Source of the DNA: NCEH01 sp043195195
GTDB lineage: Bacteria; Pseudomonadota; Alphaproteobacteria; Rhizobiales; Xanthobacteraceae
DNA: 64,000 nucleotides
Assembly: GCF_043195195.1 (NCBI RefSeq)
Contig: NZ_JBAFWT010000007.1
Span: forward strand, 99,767-163,766
Direction of reading: 5' to 3'
This document shows, in pieces, positions 34,316 through 42,897 of this stretch (the first letter of the stretch is position 1; every line of letters begins with the position of its first letter). The notes under the pieces were generated by a model. That model had not been told where the DNA came from. It saw only the letters and a program-made list of their open reading frames with translations, and did not search any database. The position numbers were made by a program, and so were the translations under genes.

Positions 34316-35818
34316 TCAGTAGCTCTTGTATTCGGCGGTGCCCTTGGAGAGGGCGAACTCCTCCTCGGGGGATAGCACCAGCTTGTGGCGACCGTAGGCG
34401 GCGAAATAGGCCATGCCGACGGCGAACCAGATGGCGACGCCGATAACGCCGGCCCGGTAGATCGGGTCGGAGAGCTGGAAATAGATCGTCACCAGCGCGA
34501 TGACGATGGTGAGCACCGCCCCAGGGATGCCGAACGGGCTAACATAGGGGCGGGCGATCTGCGGCATGTTCCGGCGCATGAGGATGAAGGACAGCGCCTG
34601 CATCACATAGGAGAGCATGGCGCCGAACACCGCCATGTTGAGCAGCGTGCCGCCGATGACCGCCGCTCCCGCTTCCACGCCCAGCGTGAACCAGATGGCG
34701 AGCATGATGACGAGACCGACCACAGCGCCGGCGATCATGGCCACGTGGGGGGTCTTGCGGCTGCCGTGGGTGATCGACAGGCTGCGCGGGAAATAGCCGG
34801 CGCGGGACAGGGAATAGATCTGTCGGCCCTGGGCATAGATGATGGTGTGGAAGGAGGCGATCAGCCCCACCACGGCCACCAGGGCCAGTAGGCTGGCGAG
34901 CCCGGTGCCGTAGATGGCCTTGAAGCCGTCCAGCAGGGGCTCCAGAGAGGTCGAGAGGCCGAACGCGCCGTTGGCGACCGAGGAGTTCAGCCACAAGATC
35001 ATGAAGGCGGAGACGATGAGCGTCGCCATGCCCGCCATGATGCCCTTTGGCATGTCCGTCTTGGGATCGACGGATTCTTCCGCCGCCAGGGGCAATTGCT
35101 CAATGGCGAGGAACAGCCAGACCGCGAACGGCATGGCCGCGAGTGCGCCGCCGATGCCGAATGGCAGGAACGGGCCGCCGCCGTTGGGCAGTTCGATCGC
35201 CTTGCCATCCGGGCCGACGCCCATGTTCAGTGCCCAGCGCGAAAAATCCATGACCGGGATGGCGCTGACCCAGAACGCTACGAGGCAGGCGAGCGCCGCC
35301 AGCGTGACCACCAGGGTGACCTTGAACGAGAGTTCCACCCCCACAACGTTCAGGCCGACGAAGATGATGTAGCCGAAGATCCAGTAGACCGGCTGGAACT
35401 CCGGTGGCGTGCCGAAGATCGAGCCCATGTAGGAGCCGATGAACGACACCACCACGGCGGGCGTGATGACATATTCGACATTTTCGCAAAGCCCGGTGAC
35501 GAAGCCGCCCCATGGACCCATGGTGGTGCGAGCGAAGGAATAGGCCGCGCCGGTGTGGGGCAGGGCGGGCGACATTTCCGCGATGGAGAAGGTGAGGCCG
35601 AGATACATGATGGCGATGAGGATGGCAGCGATCAGCATGCCGCCCCAGCCGCCGGAGGCTAGCCCGAGGTTCCAGCCTGAGAAATGGCCGGAGATGACCG
35701 CGCCGACGCCGAGTGCCCAGAGCGACCAGACCCGCGCATGGCGTTTCAGGGCGCGCTGCTCGAAATAGGCAGTGTCGACGGTGGTGTAGCTGACGCCGGA
35801 AGATTTTTGAGCACTCAT
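34316..35818 (-). CDS. eat: ethanolamine permease (APC superfamily)
   Basis: A 500-residue inner-membrane transporter with about 12 membrane segments. SLWALGVGAVISGHFSGWNLGLA near the N-terminus, PHTGAAYSFARTTMGPWGG, CENVEYVITPAVVV and LFLAIEQLPLAAEESVDPKTDMP identify the ethanolamine permease (Eat) branch of the amino acid/polyamine/organocation superfamily. It lies 84 bases downstream of eutC in the same direction, which fits uptake of ethanolamine as substrate for EutBC. A 10-bp perfect hairpin lies between the two genes. Confidence 0.92.
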   Translation of the reverse strand: MSAQKSSGVSYTTVDTAYFEQRALKRHARVWSLWALGVGAVISGHFSGWNLGLASGGWGGMLIAAILIAIMYLGLTFSIAEMSPALPHTGAAYSFARTTMGPWGGFVTGLCENVEYVITPAVVVSFIGSYMGSIFGTPPEFQPVYWIFGYIIFVGLNVVGVELSFKVTLVVTLAALACLVAFWVSAIPVMDFSRWALNMGVGPDGKAIELPNGGGPFLPFGIGGALAAMPFAVWLFLAIEQLPLAAEESVDPKTDMPKGIMAGMATLIVSAFMILWLNSSVANGAFGLSTSLEPLLDGFKAIYGTGLASLLALVAVVGLIASFHTIIYAQGRQIYSLSRAGYFPRSLSITHGSRKTPHVAMIAGAVVGLVIMLAIWFTLGVEAGAAVIGGTLLNMAVFGAMLSYVMQALSFILMRRNMPQIARPYVSPFGIPGAVLTIVIALVTIYFQLSDPIYRAGVIGVAIWFAVGMAYFAAYGRHKLVLSPEEEFALSKGTAEYKSY

Positions 35819-35837
35819 GAATCTGCCCTCTGCCCAG

Positions 35838-35861
35838 CGGTGACCGGAAAACCGGTCACCG
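35838..35861. promoter_or_regulatory. perfect 10-bp hairpin between eutC and eat
   Basis: CGGTGACCGG (35838-35847) and CCGGTCACCG (35852-35861) pair perfectly around a four-base loop. On the minus strand no T-tract follows, so it is more likely an mRNA stability or partial-attenuation element, or an operator for eat, than a full terminator. Confidence 0.5.
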
Positions 35862-35902
35862 GCCCAAACCGCATTCTCATAAGCAAGGATCGTGCCCGGG
35901 TG

Positions 35903-36688
35903 TCAGGTTTCCTTGCCAGCGGAAAGGGCGCGCGGCGGCTGTCCCCCTTCCAGAAGTCCGTCGCTCTCGTCCTTGAGGTCGATGCCCGTGAGCTGCCGGC
36001 GAAAGGCTTCCCTCAGCAACCATGCCAGCTTGAAGGCCGCGGCATCATGGGACAGGCCCTCGGCCCGCACGTTCGAAATGCAGTTGCGCTCGGCGTCGGT
36101 CCGGCCCGGGCGGGGCGCGAAGGTGAGGTAGAGGCCGAGGCTGTCCGGCGAGGAGAGGCCGGGCCGCTCGCCGATCATCACCAGCACCGCCCGCGCGTTG
36201 AGCGCTTCGCCCACTTCGTCACCCAGCGCCACCCGCGCCTGGGAGGCGATGCACACCGGCGAAATCCGCCAGCTCTCTCGCGAAATCCAGGGCTTCAGCG
36301 CTGCCAGGAACGGGATCGCCTGGGCGTCCACGGCGGCGGAGGATAGCCCGTCCGCCACCACCAGGGCGAGATCGATCGGCCCATGCGGCGCCGCGTCGAG
36401 CAACGCGCGGCTGTCCGTGCTCAGCCTTCGGCCGAGATCGGGCCGGCGCAGATAGACATCGCGGGCCGGCGCGGCGCTGGCCACCTGGAGGGCCTCGAAG
36501 CCGAGGGCGCGGACCTGTTCTGCCATGGCGGCGGAATCGAACGGCGTATGGACCGCATCGCGGGCTCGTGCATGGGCGAGGGCGAAGCGCAGCACCTCCT
36601 GCGTCGGCAGGCTGGCGCCGGTGCGGCCGAGCGCGATGCGGGCCGGGGTGTGGCGGGCGAAGGAAAGCCAGGGGTCGCGCTCGATCAT
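35903..36688 (-). CDS. eutC: ethanolamine ammonia-lyase small subunit
   Basis: Light chain of the adenosylcobalamin-dependent lyase that splits ethanolamine into acetaldehyde and ammonia. The 261-residue product has RIALGRTGASLPTQEVLRFALAHARARDAVH, the cobalamin-contact region with VVADGLSSAAVDAQAIPFL, VLVMIGERPGLSSPDSLGLYLTFAPRPGRTDAERNCISNVR, which are standard EutC motifs. It overlaps eutB by four bases (36685-36688), so the subunits are translationally coupled. Confidence 0.95.
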   Translation of the reverse strand: MIERDPWLSFARHTPARIALGRTGASLPTQEVLRFALAHARARDAVHTPFDSAAMAEQVRALGFEALQVASAAPARDVYLRRPDLGRRLSTDSRALLDAAPHGPIDLALVVADGLSSAAVDAQAIPFLAALKPWISRESWRISPVCIASQARVALGDEVGEALNARAVLVMIGERPGLSSPDSLGLYLTFAPRPGRTDAERNCISNVRAEGLSHDAAAFKLAWLLREAFRRQLTGIDLKDESDGLLEGGQPPRALSAGKET

Positions 36689-38073
36689 GCCGCGCGCTCC
36701 GCGACGAAGCCGAGCAGGGGATGGCCGCCGTCCGCCGGCAGCAGGCGCCCGTCATCGCCGGTGATACGCATGGTGCGGAGCCAAGCCTCGAATTCCGGCG
36801 CCCGCTTCAGCCCGAAGACTTCGCGCACATAAAGGGCATCGTGGAACGAGGTCGACTGATAATTGAGCATCACGTCGTCGGCACCGGGAATGCCCATCAC
36901 ATAGGTCACGCCGGCTGCCGCGAGCAGGGTCAGCAAGGTGTCCATGTCGTCCTGGTCGGCCTCGGCATGGTTGGTGTAGCAGACGTCCACGCCGAGCGGC
37001 ACGCCGAGCAGCTTGCCGCAGAAATGGTCTTCCAGGCCGGCGCGGATGATCTGTTTGCCGTCATAGAGATATTCCGGCCCGATGAAGCCGACCACCGTGT
37101 TCACCAGCAGCGGCTCGAAGGCGCGGGCCACCGCATAGGCTCGGGCCTCGCAAGTCTGCTGATCCACGCCGTGATGGGCGTTGGCGGACAGCGCCGCGCC
37201 CTGGCCGGTCTCGAAATACATGGCATTGGTGCCGAGCGTGCCGCGCTTCAACGCGCGGGCGGCGTCATAGCCCTCCCGCAATACCGCAAGGTCGATGCCG
37301 AACGAGCGGTTGGCGGCCTGCGTCCCCGCGATGGACTGGAACACCAGATCCACCGGGGCCCCCCGGTTCATCAGATCGATGGAGGTGGTGACATGGGTGA
37401 GCACGCAGCTTTGCGTGGGGATTTCGAAGCGTGAGATCACCGCATCCATCAGCTTCAGCAGCCGGTCCAGCACCGGCACGCTGTCGGAGGCGGGATTGAT
37501 GCCGATCACCGCATCGCCGCAGCCATAGAGCAGGCCGTCCAATATGACGGCCGAAACGCCGGCGGCATCGTCGGTGGGATGATTGGGTTGCAGCCGCACC
37601 GCCATGGTGCCGGGCAGGCCGATGGTGTTGCGAAAGCGCGTGACGACCCGACATTTCTTCGCCACCAGGATCAGATCCTGATTGCGCATGATCTTGGAAA
37701 CCGCCGCCACCATTTCCGGCGTCAACCCTGGTGCGAGCCGGACCAGCACATCGGAGGTCGCAGCGTCGGAAAGCAGATAGTCGCGGAAATCGCCCACGGT
37801 GAGGCTTGCGACGGGGGCGAAGGCCGCAAAATCGTGCCCGTCGAGGATGAGGCGCGTAACCTCGTCTTCGTCATAAGGAATGAGCGCTTCGGAGAGAAAC
37901 GTCTTCAGCGGCACCTCGGCGAGGCACATCTTGGCCGCGATATTTTCCTCCGCGCTTCCCGCCGCGATGCCCGCCAGCATGTCGCCGGAGCGTGGCGGCG
38001 TGGCCTTCGCCATCAGGTCCTTGAGATCGGCAAAGACGAAGCTTTTTGGGCCGATGCGGTGGACGAAGGGCAT
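36685..38073 (-). CDS. eutB: ethanolamine ammonia-lyase large subunit
   Basis: Catalytic TIM-barrel subunit of the B12-dependent ethanolamine ammonia-lyase. The 462-residue product carries DLMAKATPPRSGDMLAGIAA, QPNHPTDDAAGVSAVILDGLLYGCGDAVIGINPASD, SCVLTHVTTSIDLMNRGAPVDLVFQSIAGT, the substrate-site glutamate in FETGQGAALSANAHHGVDQQT, and the C-terminal MGIPGADDVMLNYQSTSFHDALYVRE. Eut microcompartment shell genes, eutA and eutR are absent, so this is the short eat-eutBC type pathway. Confidence 0.97.
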   Translation of the reverse strand: MPFVHRIGPKSFVFADLKDLMAKATPPRSGDMLAGIAAGSAEENIAAKMCLAEVPLKTFLSEALIPYDEDEVTRLILDGHDFAAFAPVASLTVGDFRDYLLSDAATSDVLVRLAPGLTPEMVAAVSKIMRNQDLILVAKKCRVVTRFRNTIGLPGTMAVRLQPNHPTDDAAGVSAVILDGLLYGCGDAVIGINPASDSVPVLDRLLKLMDAVISRFEIPTQSCVLTHVTTSIDLMNRGAPVDLVFQSIAGTQAANRSFGIDLAVLREGYDAARALKRGTLGTNAMYFETGQGAALSANAHHGVDQQTCEARAYAVARAFEPLLVNTVVGFIGPEYLYDGKQIIRAGLEDHFCGKLLGVPLGVDVCYTNHAEADQDDMDTLLTLLAAAGVTYVMGIPGADDVMLNYQSTSFHDALYVREVFGLKRAPEFEAWLRTMRITGDDGRLLPADGGHPLLGFVAERAA

Positions 38074-38103
38074 TCAAAAGGCTCCCGCACGGTGATGGTG
38101 CGG

Positions 38104-38131
38104 ATTATGAAGCAAAGTTTATGCCTTACAA
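38104..38131 (-). promoter_or_regulatory. candidate promoter of eutBC-eat
   Basis: On the minus strand TTGTAA and CATAAT are separated by 16 bases, placing the start about 25-30 bases before the eutB ATG. It lies in the 92-base gap after the aldehyde dehydrogenase gene, so eutBC could be transcribed separately as well as by read-through. Confidence 0.5.
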
Positions 38132-38165
38132 GAAATCCTTCGGCCCATGGCCTTCGCGCCCGGTG

Positions 38166-39692
38166 CTAGCCGATGTCGAAGCTTACCCCTTGGGCAAGCG
38201 GGAGCGCGCTGCCGTAATTGATGGTGTTGGTGGCGCGGCGCATATAGCCCTTCCAGCTGTCCGAGCCGGCCTCGCGTCCGCCGCCGGTCTCCTTCTCACC
38301 CCCAAATGCACCGCCGATCTCTGCACCCGAGGGGCCGATGTTCACATTGGCGATGCCGCAATCGGAGCCGACCGAAGAGAGAAACCGCTCGGCCTCGCGC
38401 AAATCGGTGGTGAAGATGGAGGAGGCGAGACCCTGGGGCACGTCGTTCTGCAGCGCGATGGCCTCGTCCAGGTTCCTGTAGCGCAGCACATAGAGGATGG
38501 GCGCGAAGGTCTCGGCGCGCACGATGGCGCTCTGGGCCGGCATCTCCACCAGCGCGGGACGCACATAGGCGCCGCCGGACAGGCTGGCGGGCTCGACCGC
38601 GCCCCCGCCAGTCACCATGCCCCCTTCGGCCCCGGCGGCCGCGAGCGCATGGGCCATGGCCTGCGCCGCCGCAGCATCAATCAGCGGGCCGATCAAGGTC
38701 GCTGGTTCGCGCGGATCGCCCACCCGCACCGAGCCGTAGGCACCCTTCAGGCGTGATACCAGGTCGTCATACACGCTCTCATGCACGATCAGGCGCCGCA
38801 GGCTGGTGCAGCGCTGGCCGGCCGTGCCCATGGCCGCGAAGGCGACGGCGCGCACGGTCAGATCGAGATCGGCGGAAGGGCAGACGATGGCGGCGTTATT
38901 GCCGCCCAGTTCCAGGATCGCCCGTGCGAACCGTGCGGCGAGGCGCGGCGCCACGGCCCGGCCCATGGTGGTGGAGCCGGTGGCCGAGACCAGCGGCACG
39001 CGCGTATCATCCACCAGCGCCTCGCCCATCTCGCGCCCGCCAATCAGCAGGGTGGACAGTGCGGCGGGCGCATCGCCGAAGCGGCGGGCCGCGCGCTCGA
39101 AAATCGCCTGAACGGCAAGTGCCGCGAGCGGCGTCTTTTCAGAGGGCTTCCACACCACTGCATTGCCGCAGACGAGCGCCAGAGCCGCGTTCCAAGACCA
39201 GACGGCCACAGGGAAGTTGAAGGCCGAGATCACGCCCACCACGCCCAGGGGATGCCAAGTCTCCATCATGCGATGGTCGGCGCGCTCCGTGGCGATGGTG
39301 AGGCCGTGAAGCTGGCGCGACAGGCCGGTGGCGAAGTCGCAGATGTCGATCATCTCCTGCACCTCGCCAAGGCCCTCGGAGAGTATCTTGCCCGCTTCCA
39401 GCGTCACCAGCCGGCCGAGATCCGCCTTGGCGCTGCGCAATTCCTCGCCCAGCAGGCGCACCAGTTCGCCCCGGCGCGGGGCGGGCACCGCGCGCCAAGC
39501 CAGAAAGGCCGTGTGTGCCGCGCCGATCTGCGCCGCCGCATCGGCGGTGGGATGCAGCCAAGCGACCTGTTCCCCGGTGAGGGGCGAGCGAGCCGCGAGC
39601 GTGCCACCGGCGAGCACTTCGGGGGCGACGCCCAATCGGCCCATCAAAGCGGCGATTTCGTCGGCGGGGCGGGGAGCTGAGGGGGCGGCCAT
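38166..39692 (-). CDS. ALDH7-family aldehyde dehydrogenase (aminoadipate-semialdehyde dehydrogenase type)
   Basis: A 508-residue NAD+-dependent aldehyde dehydrogenase of the ALDH7/AmaB/PcD group. Readable are GVISAFNFPVAVWSWN, NAVVWKPSEKTPLAA, VSATGSTTMGRAV, ELGGNNAAI with the general-base glutamate, the nucleophile in GTAGQRCTSLRR, and the ALDH7-typical GAEIGGAFGGEKETGGGREAGSDSWK near the C-terminus. The known substrate of the group is alpha-aminoadipic semialdehyde in lysine breakdown. Its place directly upstream of eutBC suggests it could oxidise acetaldehyde from ethanolamine; that is inference. Confidence 0.9.
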   Translation of the reverse strand: MAAPSAPRPADEIAALMGRLGVAPEVLAGGTLAARSPLTGEQVAWLHPTADAAAQIGAAHTAFLAWRAVPAPRRGELVRLLGEELRSAKADLGRLVTLEAGKILSEGLGEVQEMIDICDFATGLSRQLHGLTIATERADHRMMETWHPLGVVGVISAFNFPVAVWSWNAALALVCGNAVVWKPSEKTPLAALAVQAIFERAARRFGDAPAALSTLLIGGREMGEALVDDTRVPLVSATGSTTMGRAVAPRLAARFARAILELGGNNAAIVCPSADLDLTVRAVAFAAMGTAGQRCTSLRRLIVHESVYDDLVSRLKGAYGSVRVGDPREPATLIGPLIDAAAAQAMAHALAAAGAEGGMVTGGGAVEPASLSGGAYVRPALVEMPAQSAIVRAETFAPILYVLRYRNLDEAIALQNDVPQGLASSIFTTDLREAERFLSSVGSDCGIANVNIGPSGAEIGGAFGGEKETGGGREAGSDSWKGYMRRATNTINYGSALPLAQGVSFDIG

Positions 39693-39780
39693 CGGGACGA
39701 CACTCGGATCAGGGAGAATGGATCAAAGGGCGACGGATCAAGGGGCGACAGCACCTTGCGGGGCCGTCGGCCGGCGTGGT

Positions 39781-40224
39781 TCACCAGCGCGGGTTTGCTG
39801 GCTCGCCGTTTTCGATCTCGGCGAGGCGGCGCAATGTGCCGGGCGTGACATCGGCGGGCAAGGCGTCGCGCGGGAAGAAGCGCACCTCGCGGATCTCCAG
39901 ATTGGGGGGCGGAAGCGCCTCGAAGGAAAAGCGCGGGACGAGATAGCAGGCCACATGATCGCGCCCGCCGACGCGAGGATTGAAGAACAGCCCGTGCAGC
40001 ACGAGCGGACCCTCGGCGGTTACAGCCGCTTCCTCGATCAGTTCGCGCCGGGCGGCGTCCTCCGTGGTCTCTCCCACATCCACCCCACCGCCGGGGAAAT
40101 GCCAGCCAGGGGTATAGGAATGGCGCACCAACAGCACGCGCCGGTCCGCATCAATGAGGATGGTCCGCACGCCGAGGGTAAGACCGTGGCGCACGCGCCG
40201 GATGAGCGGAAGCAGAGGCAGCAT
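39781..40224 (-). CDS. Nudix hydrolase
   Basis: A 147-residue Nudix protein. The box reads GGGVDVGETTEDAARREL then IEEAAV, so the catalytic glutamates are intact while the usual glycine near the end of the motif is alanine. TLGVRTILIDADRRVLLVRHSYTPGWHFPGG precedes it. The substrate is a nucleoside diphosphate linked to some moiety X and cannot be inferred. It lies 88 bases upstream of the aldehyde dehydrogenase gene on the same strand. Confidence 0.9.
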   Translation of the reverse strand: MLPLLPLIRRVRHGLTLGVRTILIDADRRVLLVRHSYTPGWHFPGGGVDVGETTEDAARRELIEEAAVTAEGPLVLHGLFFNPRVGGRDHVACYLVPRFSFEALPPPNLEIREVRFFPRDALPADVTPGTLRRLAEIENGEPANPRW

Positions 40225-40495
40225 GCCGCCTTATAGCGCGTCGGCGCCCGCCTGACAGCAGGCAGCCCCTCTCCTTCCGGCCCCTATTTCAGGCGCGGAA
40301 CGACCGGGTGTGAGGGCTGCGAGAGTCGGGGCGCTTCGCTGTGTCATCTGCGCCGCCCAAAGGCCTTCACGCTCAGGGGGCGCGTCCTTGTGACCCTGGG
40401 CAAGCGGTGCGATTGCGGGCGGGTCACGAAAAAGCTATGGGACGGAACACGTTGCGTCGTTTCGTGACGCTTCGATATGGATTTTCGAGTTTTTC
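40225..40495. other. divergent intergenic region between the Nudix gene and the thi promoter
   Basis: No gene with convincing coding character. The right-hand half leads into the thi promoter and riboswitch, and the left must contain the Nudix promoter on minus, which I could not define. A GTCGTTTCGTGACGC-like imperfect inverted repeat near 40453-40470 is the only structure I noticed. Confidence 0.4.
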
Positions 40496-40524
40496 TTGCC
40501 GCCGGGACGCCGAGCGGTGATACT
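40496..40524 (+). promoter_or_regulatory. candidate sigma70-type promoter of the thi operon
   Basis: TTGCCG (40496-40501) and GATACT (40519-40524) are 17 bases apart, placing the transcription start near 40531, immediately before the first conserved bases of the riboswitch. Confidence 0.5.
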
Positions 40525-40529
40525 GTCAG

Positions 40530-40608
40530 ACGGCCTGGGGTGCCGCGCGTCACGTGCGGCTGAGATCATACCCATCGAACCTGTCTGGGTCATTCCAGCG
40601 TAGGGAGG
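40530..40608 (+). promoter_or_regulatory. TPP riboswitch (THI element)
   Basis: The conserved THI-box is readable: CTGGGGTGC, then GGCTGAGATCATACCC, then ATCGAACCTGTCTGGGT, then CATTCCAGCGTAGGGAGG. The GCTGAGA and CCAGCGTAGGGA blocks bind the pyrimidine and pyrophosphate ends of TPP. The 3' end of the aptamer merges with the GGGAGGAG ribosome site of thiO six bases before the ATG, which points to translational control. Confidence 0.93.
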
Positions 40609-40613
40609 AGCCG

Positions 40614-41810
40614 ATGAGCACGCGCTTATCGTCCCAAGATCATGTTGTTTCGAAGCCTCGACAGTCCACCCATGACGGGGCAGGGACGCGCGTCGCCATC
40701 GTTGGCGCCGGCGTCATCGGGCTCGCCATCGGCTGGCGCCTCGCCCAGGCGGGATGCAAGGTGGAGATGTTCGACGCAGGGATTGCCGGTTCTGGCGCCA
40801 GCCATGCCGCTGCCGGCATGCTCGCGGCCTGCGCCGAGGCAGAGCCCGGCGAGGAGACGCTCCTGACGCTGAACCGTGCCAGTCAGGTCCTGTGGCCCGC
40901 CTTCGCGGCGGACCTTGAGGCGGCGAGCGGCATCAATGTGGGTTTGCGGGAGGAAGGCACGCTGGTGGTCGCCCTCACGGCCGACGATGCCGCCAAGCTG
41001 CGTCACCAGCACGTCTTCCAGAAGAGCCTCGGCCTGCCGGTGGAATGGCTGACCGCCGCTGAAGCCCGTCGCAAGGAACCACACCTCGCCACCAAGCTGG
41101 CCGGCGCGCTGTGGTGCCCGCAGGATCATCAGGCCGACAATCGCCAGGTGGCGGCCGCGCTGAAGGTGGCAGCCCTCGCGGCCGGTGCGGTGCTGCATGA
41201 GCATGCCAGGGTGGAGCGGGTGGAGACCCGCGACGGCAGGGCACGGGGCGTCGTCGTCGATGGCGAGCTGCATCCCGCCGATCAGGTGGTGCTCGCGGCG
41301 GGCGCCTGGTCGCGCGGCGTGACCATCGCCCCGGCCGCTCCCCTGCCGGTGCGCCCCATCAAGGGGCAGATGCTGGCGCTGCGCATGGACCCTGCCGCGC
41401 CGCTGCTGACCCATGTGCTGTGGGGGCCGGGCACCTATATGGTGCCGCGCAAGGACGGACGCCTGATCATCGGCGCGACGGTGGAGGAGAAGGGCTTCGA
41501 CACCGATCTCACCGCCGGCGGCCAATTGGCCTTGCTCACACATGCGTGGCGCTGTGTGCCCACTATTGAGGAACTGACCATTCTTGAGCAATGGGTCGGC
41601 TTCCGACCCGGCAGTCGGGATGATGCCCCCATTCTCGGCGCAAGCGAGGTGGAGGGGCTGATCTATGCTACCGGGCACCATCGCAACGGGATTTTGCTGC
41701 TGCCGGTGACCACATCGGCCATCTGCGCGTTGATGCTCGAAGGGCGGATCGATCCTCTGATCGCGCCCTTCGGCGCCGAGCGCTTTGCTTCACGCGCGGC
41801 GGCGGAGTGA
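40614..41810 (+). CDS. thiO: glycine oxidase ThiO
   Basis: FAD-dependent oxidase that turns glycine into iminoglycine for thiazole synthesis. The 398-residue product (ATG 40614) has an unusual basic head of about 25 residues, then the FAD Rossmann motif VAIVGAGVIGLAIGWRLAQAG and EMFDAG. The DAO fold continues with HAAAGMLAACAEAEPGE, VRPIKGQMLALRMD, TYMVPRKDGRLIIGATVEEKGFDT and ATGHHRNGILLLPVTTSAI at the C-terminus. It is first under the TPP riboswitch, and its stop overlaps the thiS start. Confidence 0.95.
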   Translation: MSTRLSSQDHVVSKPRQSTHDGAGTRVAIVGAGVIGLAIGWRLAQAGCKVEMFDAGIAGSGASHAAAGMLAACAEAEPGEETLLTLNRASQVLWPAFAADLEAASGINVGLREEGTLVVALTADDAAKLRHQHVFQKSLGLPVEWLTAAEARRKEPHLATKLAGALWCPQDHQADNRQVAAALKVAALAAGAVLHEHARVERVETRDGRARGVVVDGELHPADQVVLAAGAWSRGVTIAPAAPLPVRPIKGQMLALRMDPAAPLLTHVLWGPGTYMVPRKDGRLIIGATVEEKGFDTDLTAGGQLALLTHAWRCVPTIEELTILEQWVGFRPGSRDDAPILGASEVEGLIYATGHHRNGILLLPVTTSAICALMLEGRIDPLIAPFGAERFASRAAAE

Positions 41811-42037
41811 ACGGAATGCAACCCGAAACGCAACTTGATCTGCAGGTGAACGGCGCGCGCGAAACGCTCGCCGTCGCCACCATCGCCGATCTGCTGGACC
41901 ACAAGGGCGTCGATGCCGCCCGCAAGGGCATCGCCGTGGCGCTGAACGGCGCCGTCCTGCCGCGCGCCCGCTGGGCCGAGTACCGGCTCGCCGCGGGCGA
42001 CGCGGTGGAAATCATCCAGGCCAAGCAGGGCGGCTGA
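41807..42037 (+). CDS. thiS: sulfur carrier protein ThiS
   Basis: Ubiquitin-like sulfur carrier; its C-terminal Gly-Gly is thiocarboxylated and donates sulfur to thiazole. The 76-residue product starts at GTG 41807 (overlapping the thiO stop) or ATG 41816. DLQVNGARETLAVATIADLLDHKG, VALNGAVLPRARWAEYRLAAGDAVEII and the terminal QGG identify it. Confidence 0.94.
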   Translation: MNGMQPETQLDLQVNGARETLAVATIADLLDHKGVDAARKGIAVALNGAVLPRARWAEYRLAAGDAVEIIQAKQGG

Positions 42038-42082
42038 CGCTCTGCCCGGACAAGCGCCCGCCATGAGACGCGGGCAAAGAGA

Positions 42083-42880
42083 ATGACCATGAACGCTGTA
42101 ACCGATGTCAAAACCGATCCGCTGGTGATCGCCGGTCGTGCCTTCACGTCGCGCCTGTTCCTGGGTACGGCGGGCTATCCGAACCAGAAGGTGTTCCTTG
42201 ATGCCCTGGAGGCGTCGGGGGCGGAGATGGCCACCGCCTCCATCCGGCGCATCAGCCTCGCCGGCTATGAGGAAAGCCTCACCGATCTGCTCTCGGGTCG
42301 GGTCCACATCCTGCCCAATACGGCCGGTTGCCAGACCGCAAAGGACGCGGTCCTCACCGCCGAGCTGGCGCGCGAGGCGCTGGAGACCAATTGGGTGAAG
42401 CTGGAAGTGATCGGCGATCGCGAATTGCTCTACCCGAACGTGGAAGAACTGCTGAAAGCCACCGAGGAACTGGTTAATCGTGGCTTCGTCGTGCTGCCCT
42501 ATTGCAATGACGATCCGGTGACCTGCCAGAAGCTGGCGGATCTCGGCGCCGCGACGGTGATGCCGCTTGGCTCCATGATCGGCACCGGGCTCGGCATCGC
42601 CAATCCGCACATGATCGAACTCATCTGCGCCCGCTCGCCGGTTCCGGTGGTGCTGGATGCGGGTATTGGTACCGCCTCCGACGCCGCTCTGGCTATGGAG
42701 CTTGGGTGTGCGGCGGTGCTGCTGAATACGGCAGTATCCAAGGCCCACGATCCGGTGCGCATGGCCGCTGCCTTCCGCTATGCGGTGGACGGCGGACGCC
42801 TCGCCCGGCTGTCGGGACGCATCCCCAAGAAGCTGCATGCGGAGGCGTCCAGCCCGGAATTCGGCCTCGTCGGCAGTTGA
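42083..42880 (+). CDS. thiG: thiazole synthase ThiG
   Basis: TIM-barrel enzyme that condenses deoxyxylulose-5-phosphate, iminoglycine and ThiS-thiocarboxylate to thiazole phosphate. The 265-residue product has FTSRLFLGTAGYPN, the Schiff-base lysine in NWVKLEVIGD, VLPYCNDDPVTCQKL, and the phosphate site VLDAGIGTASDAALAMELG. The thi genes thiO-thiS-thiG run without break. The stop is 17 bases from the convergent TDT gene. Confidence 0.96.
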   Translation: MTMNAVTDVKTDPLVIAGRAFTSRLFLGTAGYPNQKVFLDALEASGAEMATASIRRISLAGYEESLTDLLSGRVHILPNTAGCQTAKDAVLTAELAREALETNWVKLEVIGDRELLYPNVEELLKATEELVNRGFVVLPYCNDDPVTCQKLADLGAATVMPLGSMIGTGLGIANPHMIELICARSPVPVVLDAGIGTASDAALAMELGCAAVLLNTAVSKAHDPVRMAAAFRYAVDGGRLARLSGRIPKKLHAEASSPEFGLVGS

Positions 42881-42897
42881 TCCGGGCCGGGCGTCCG

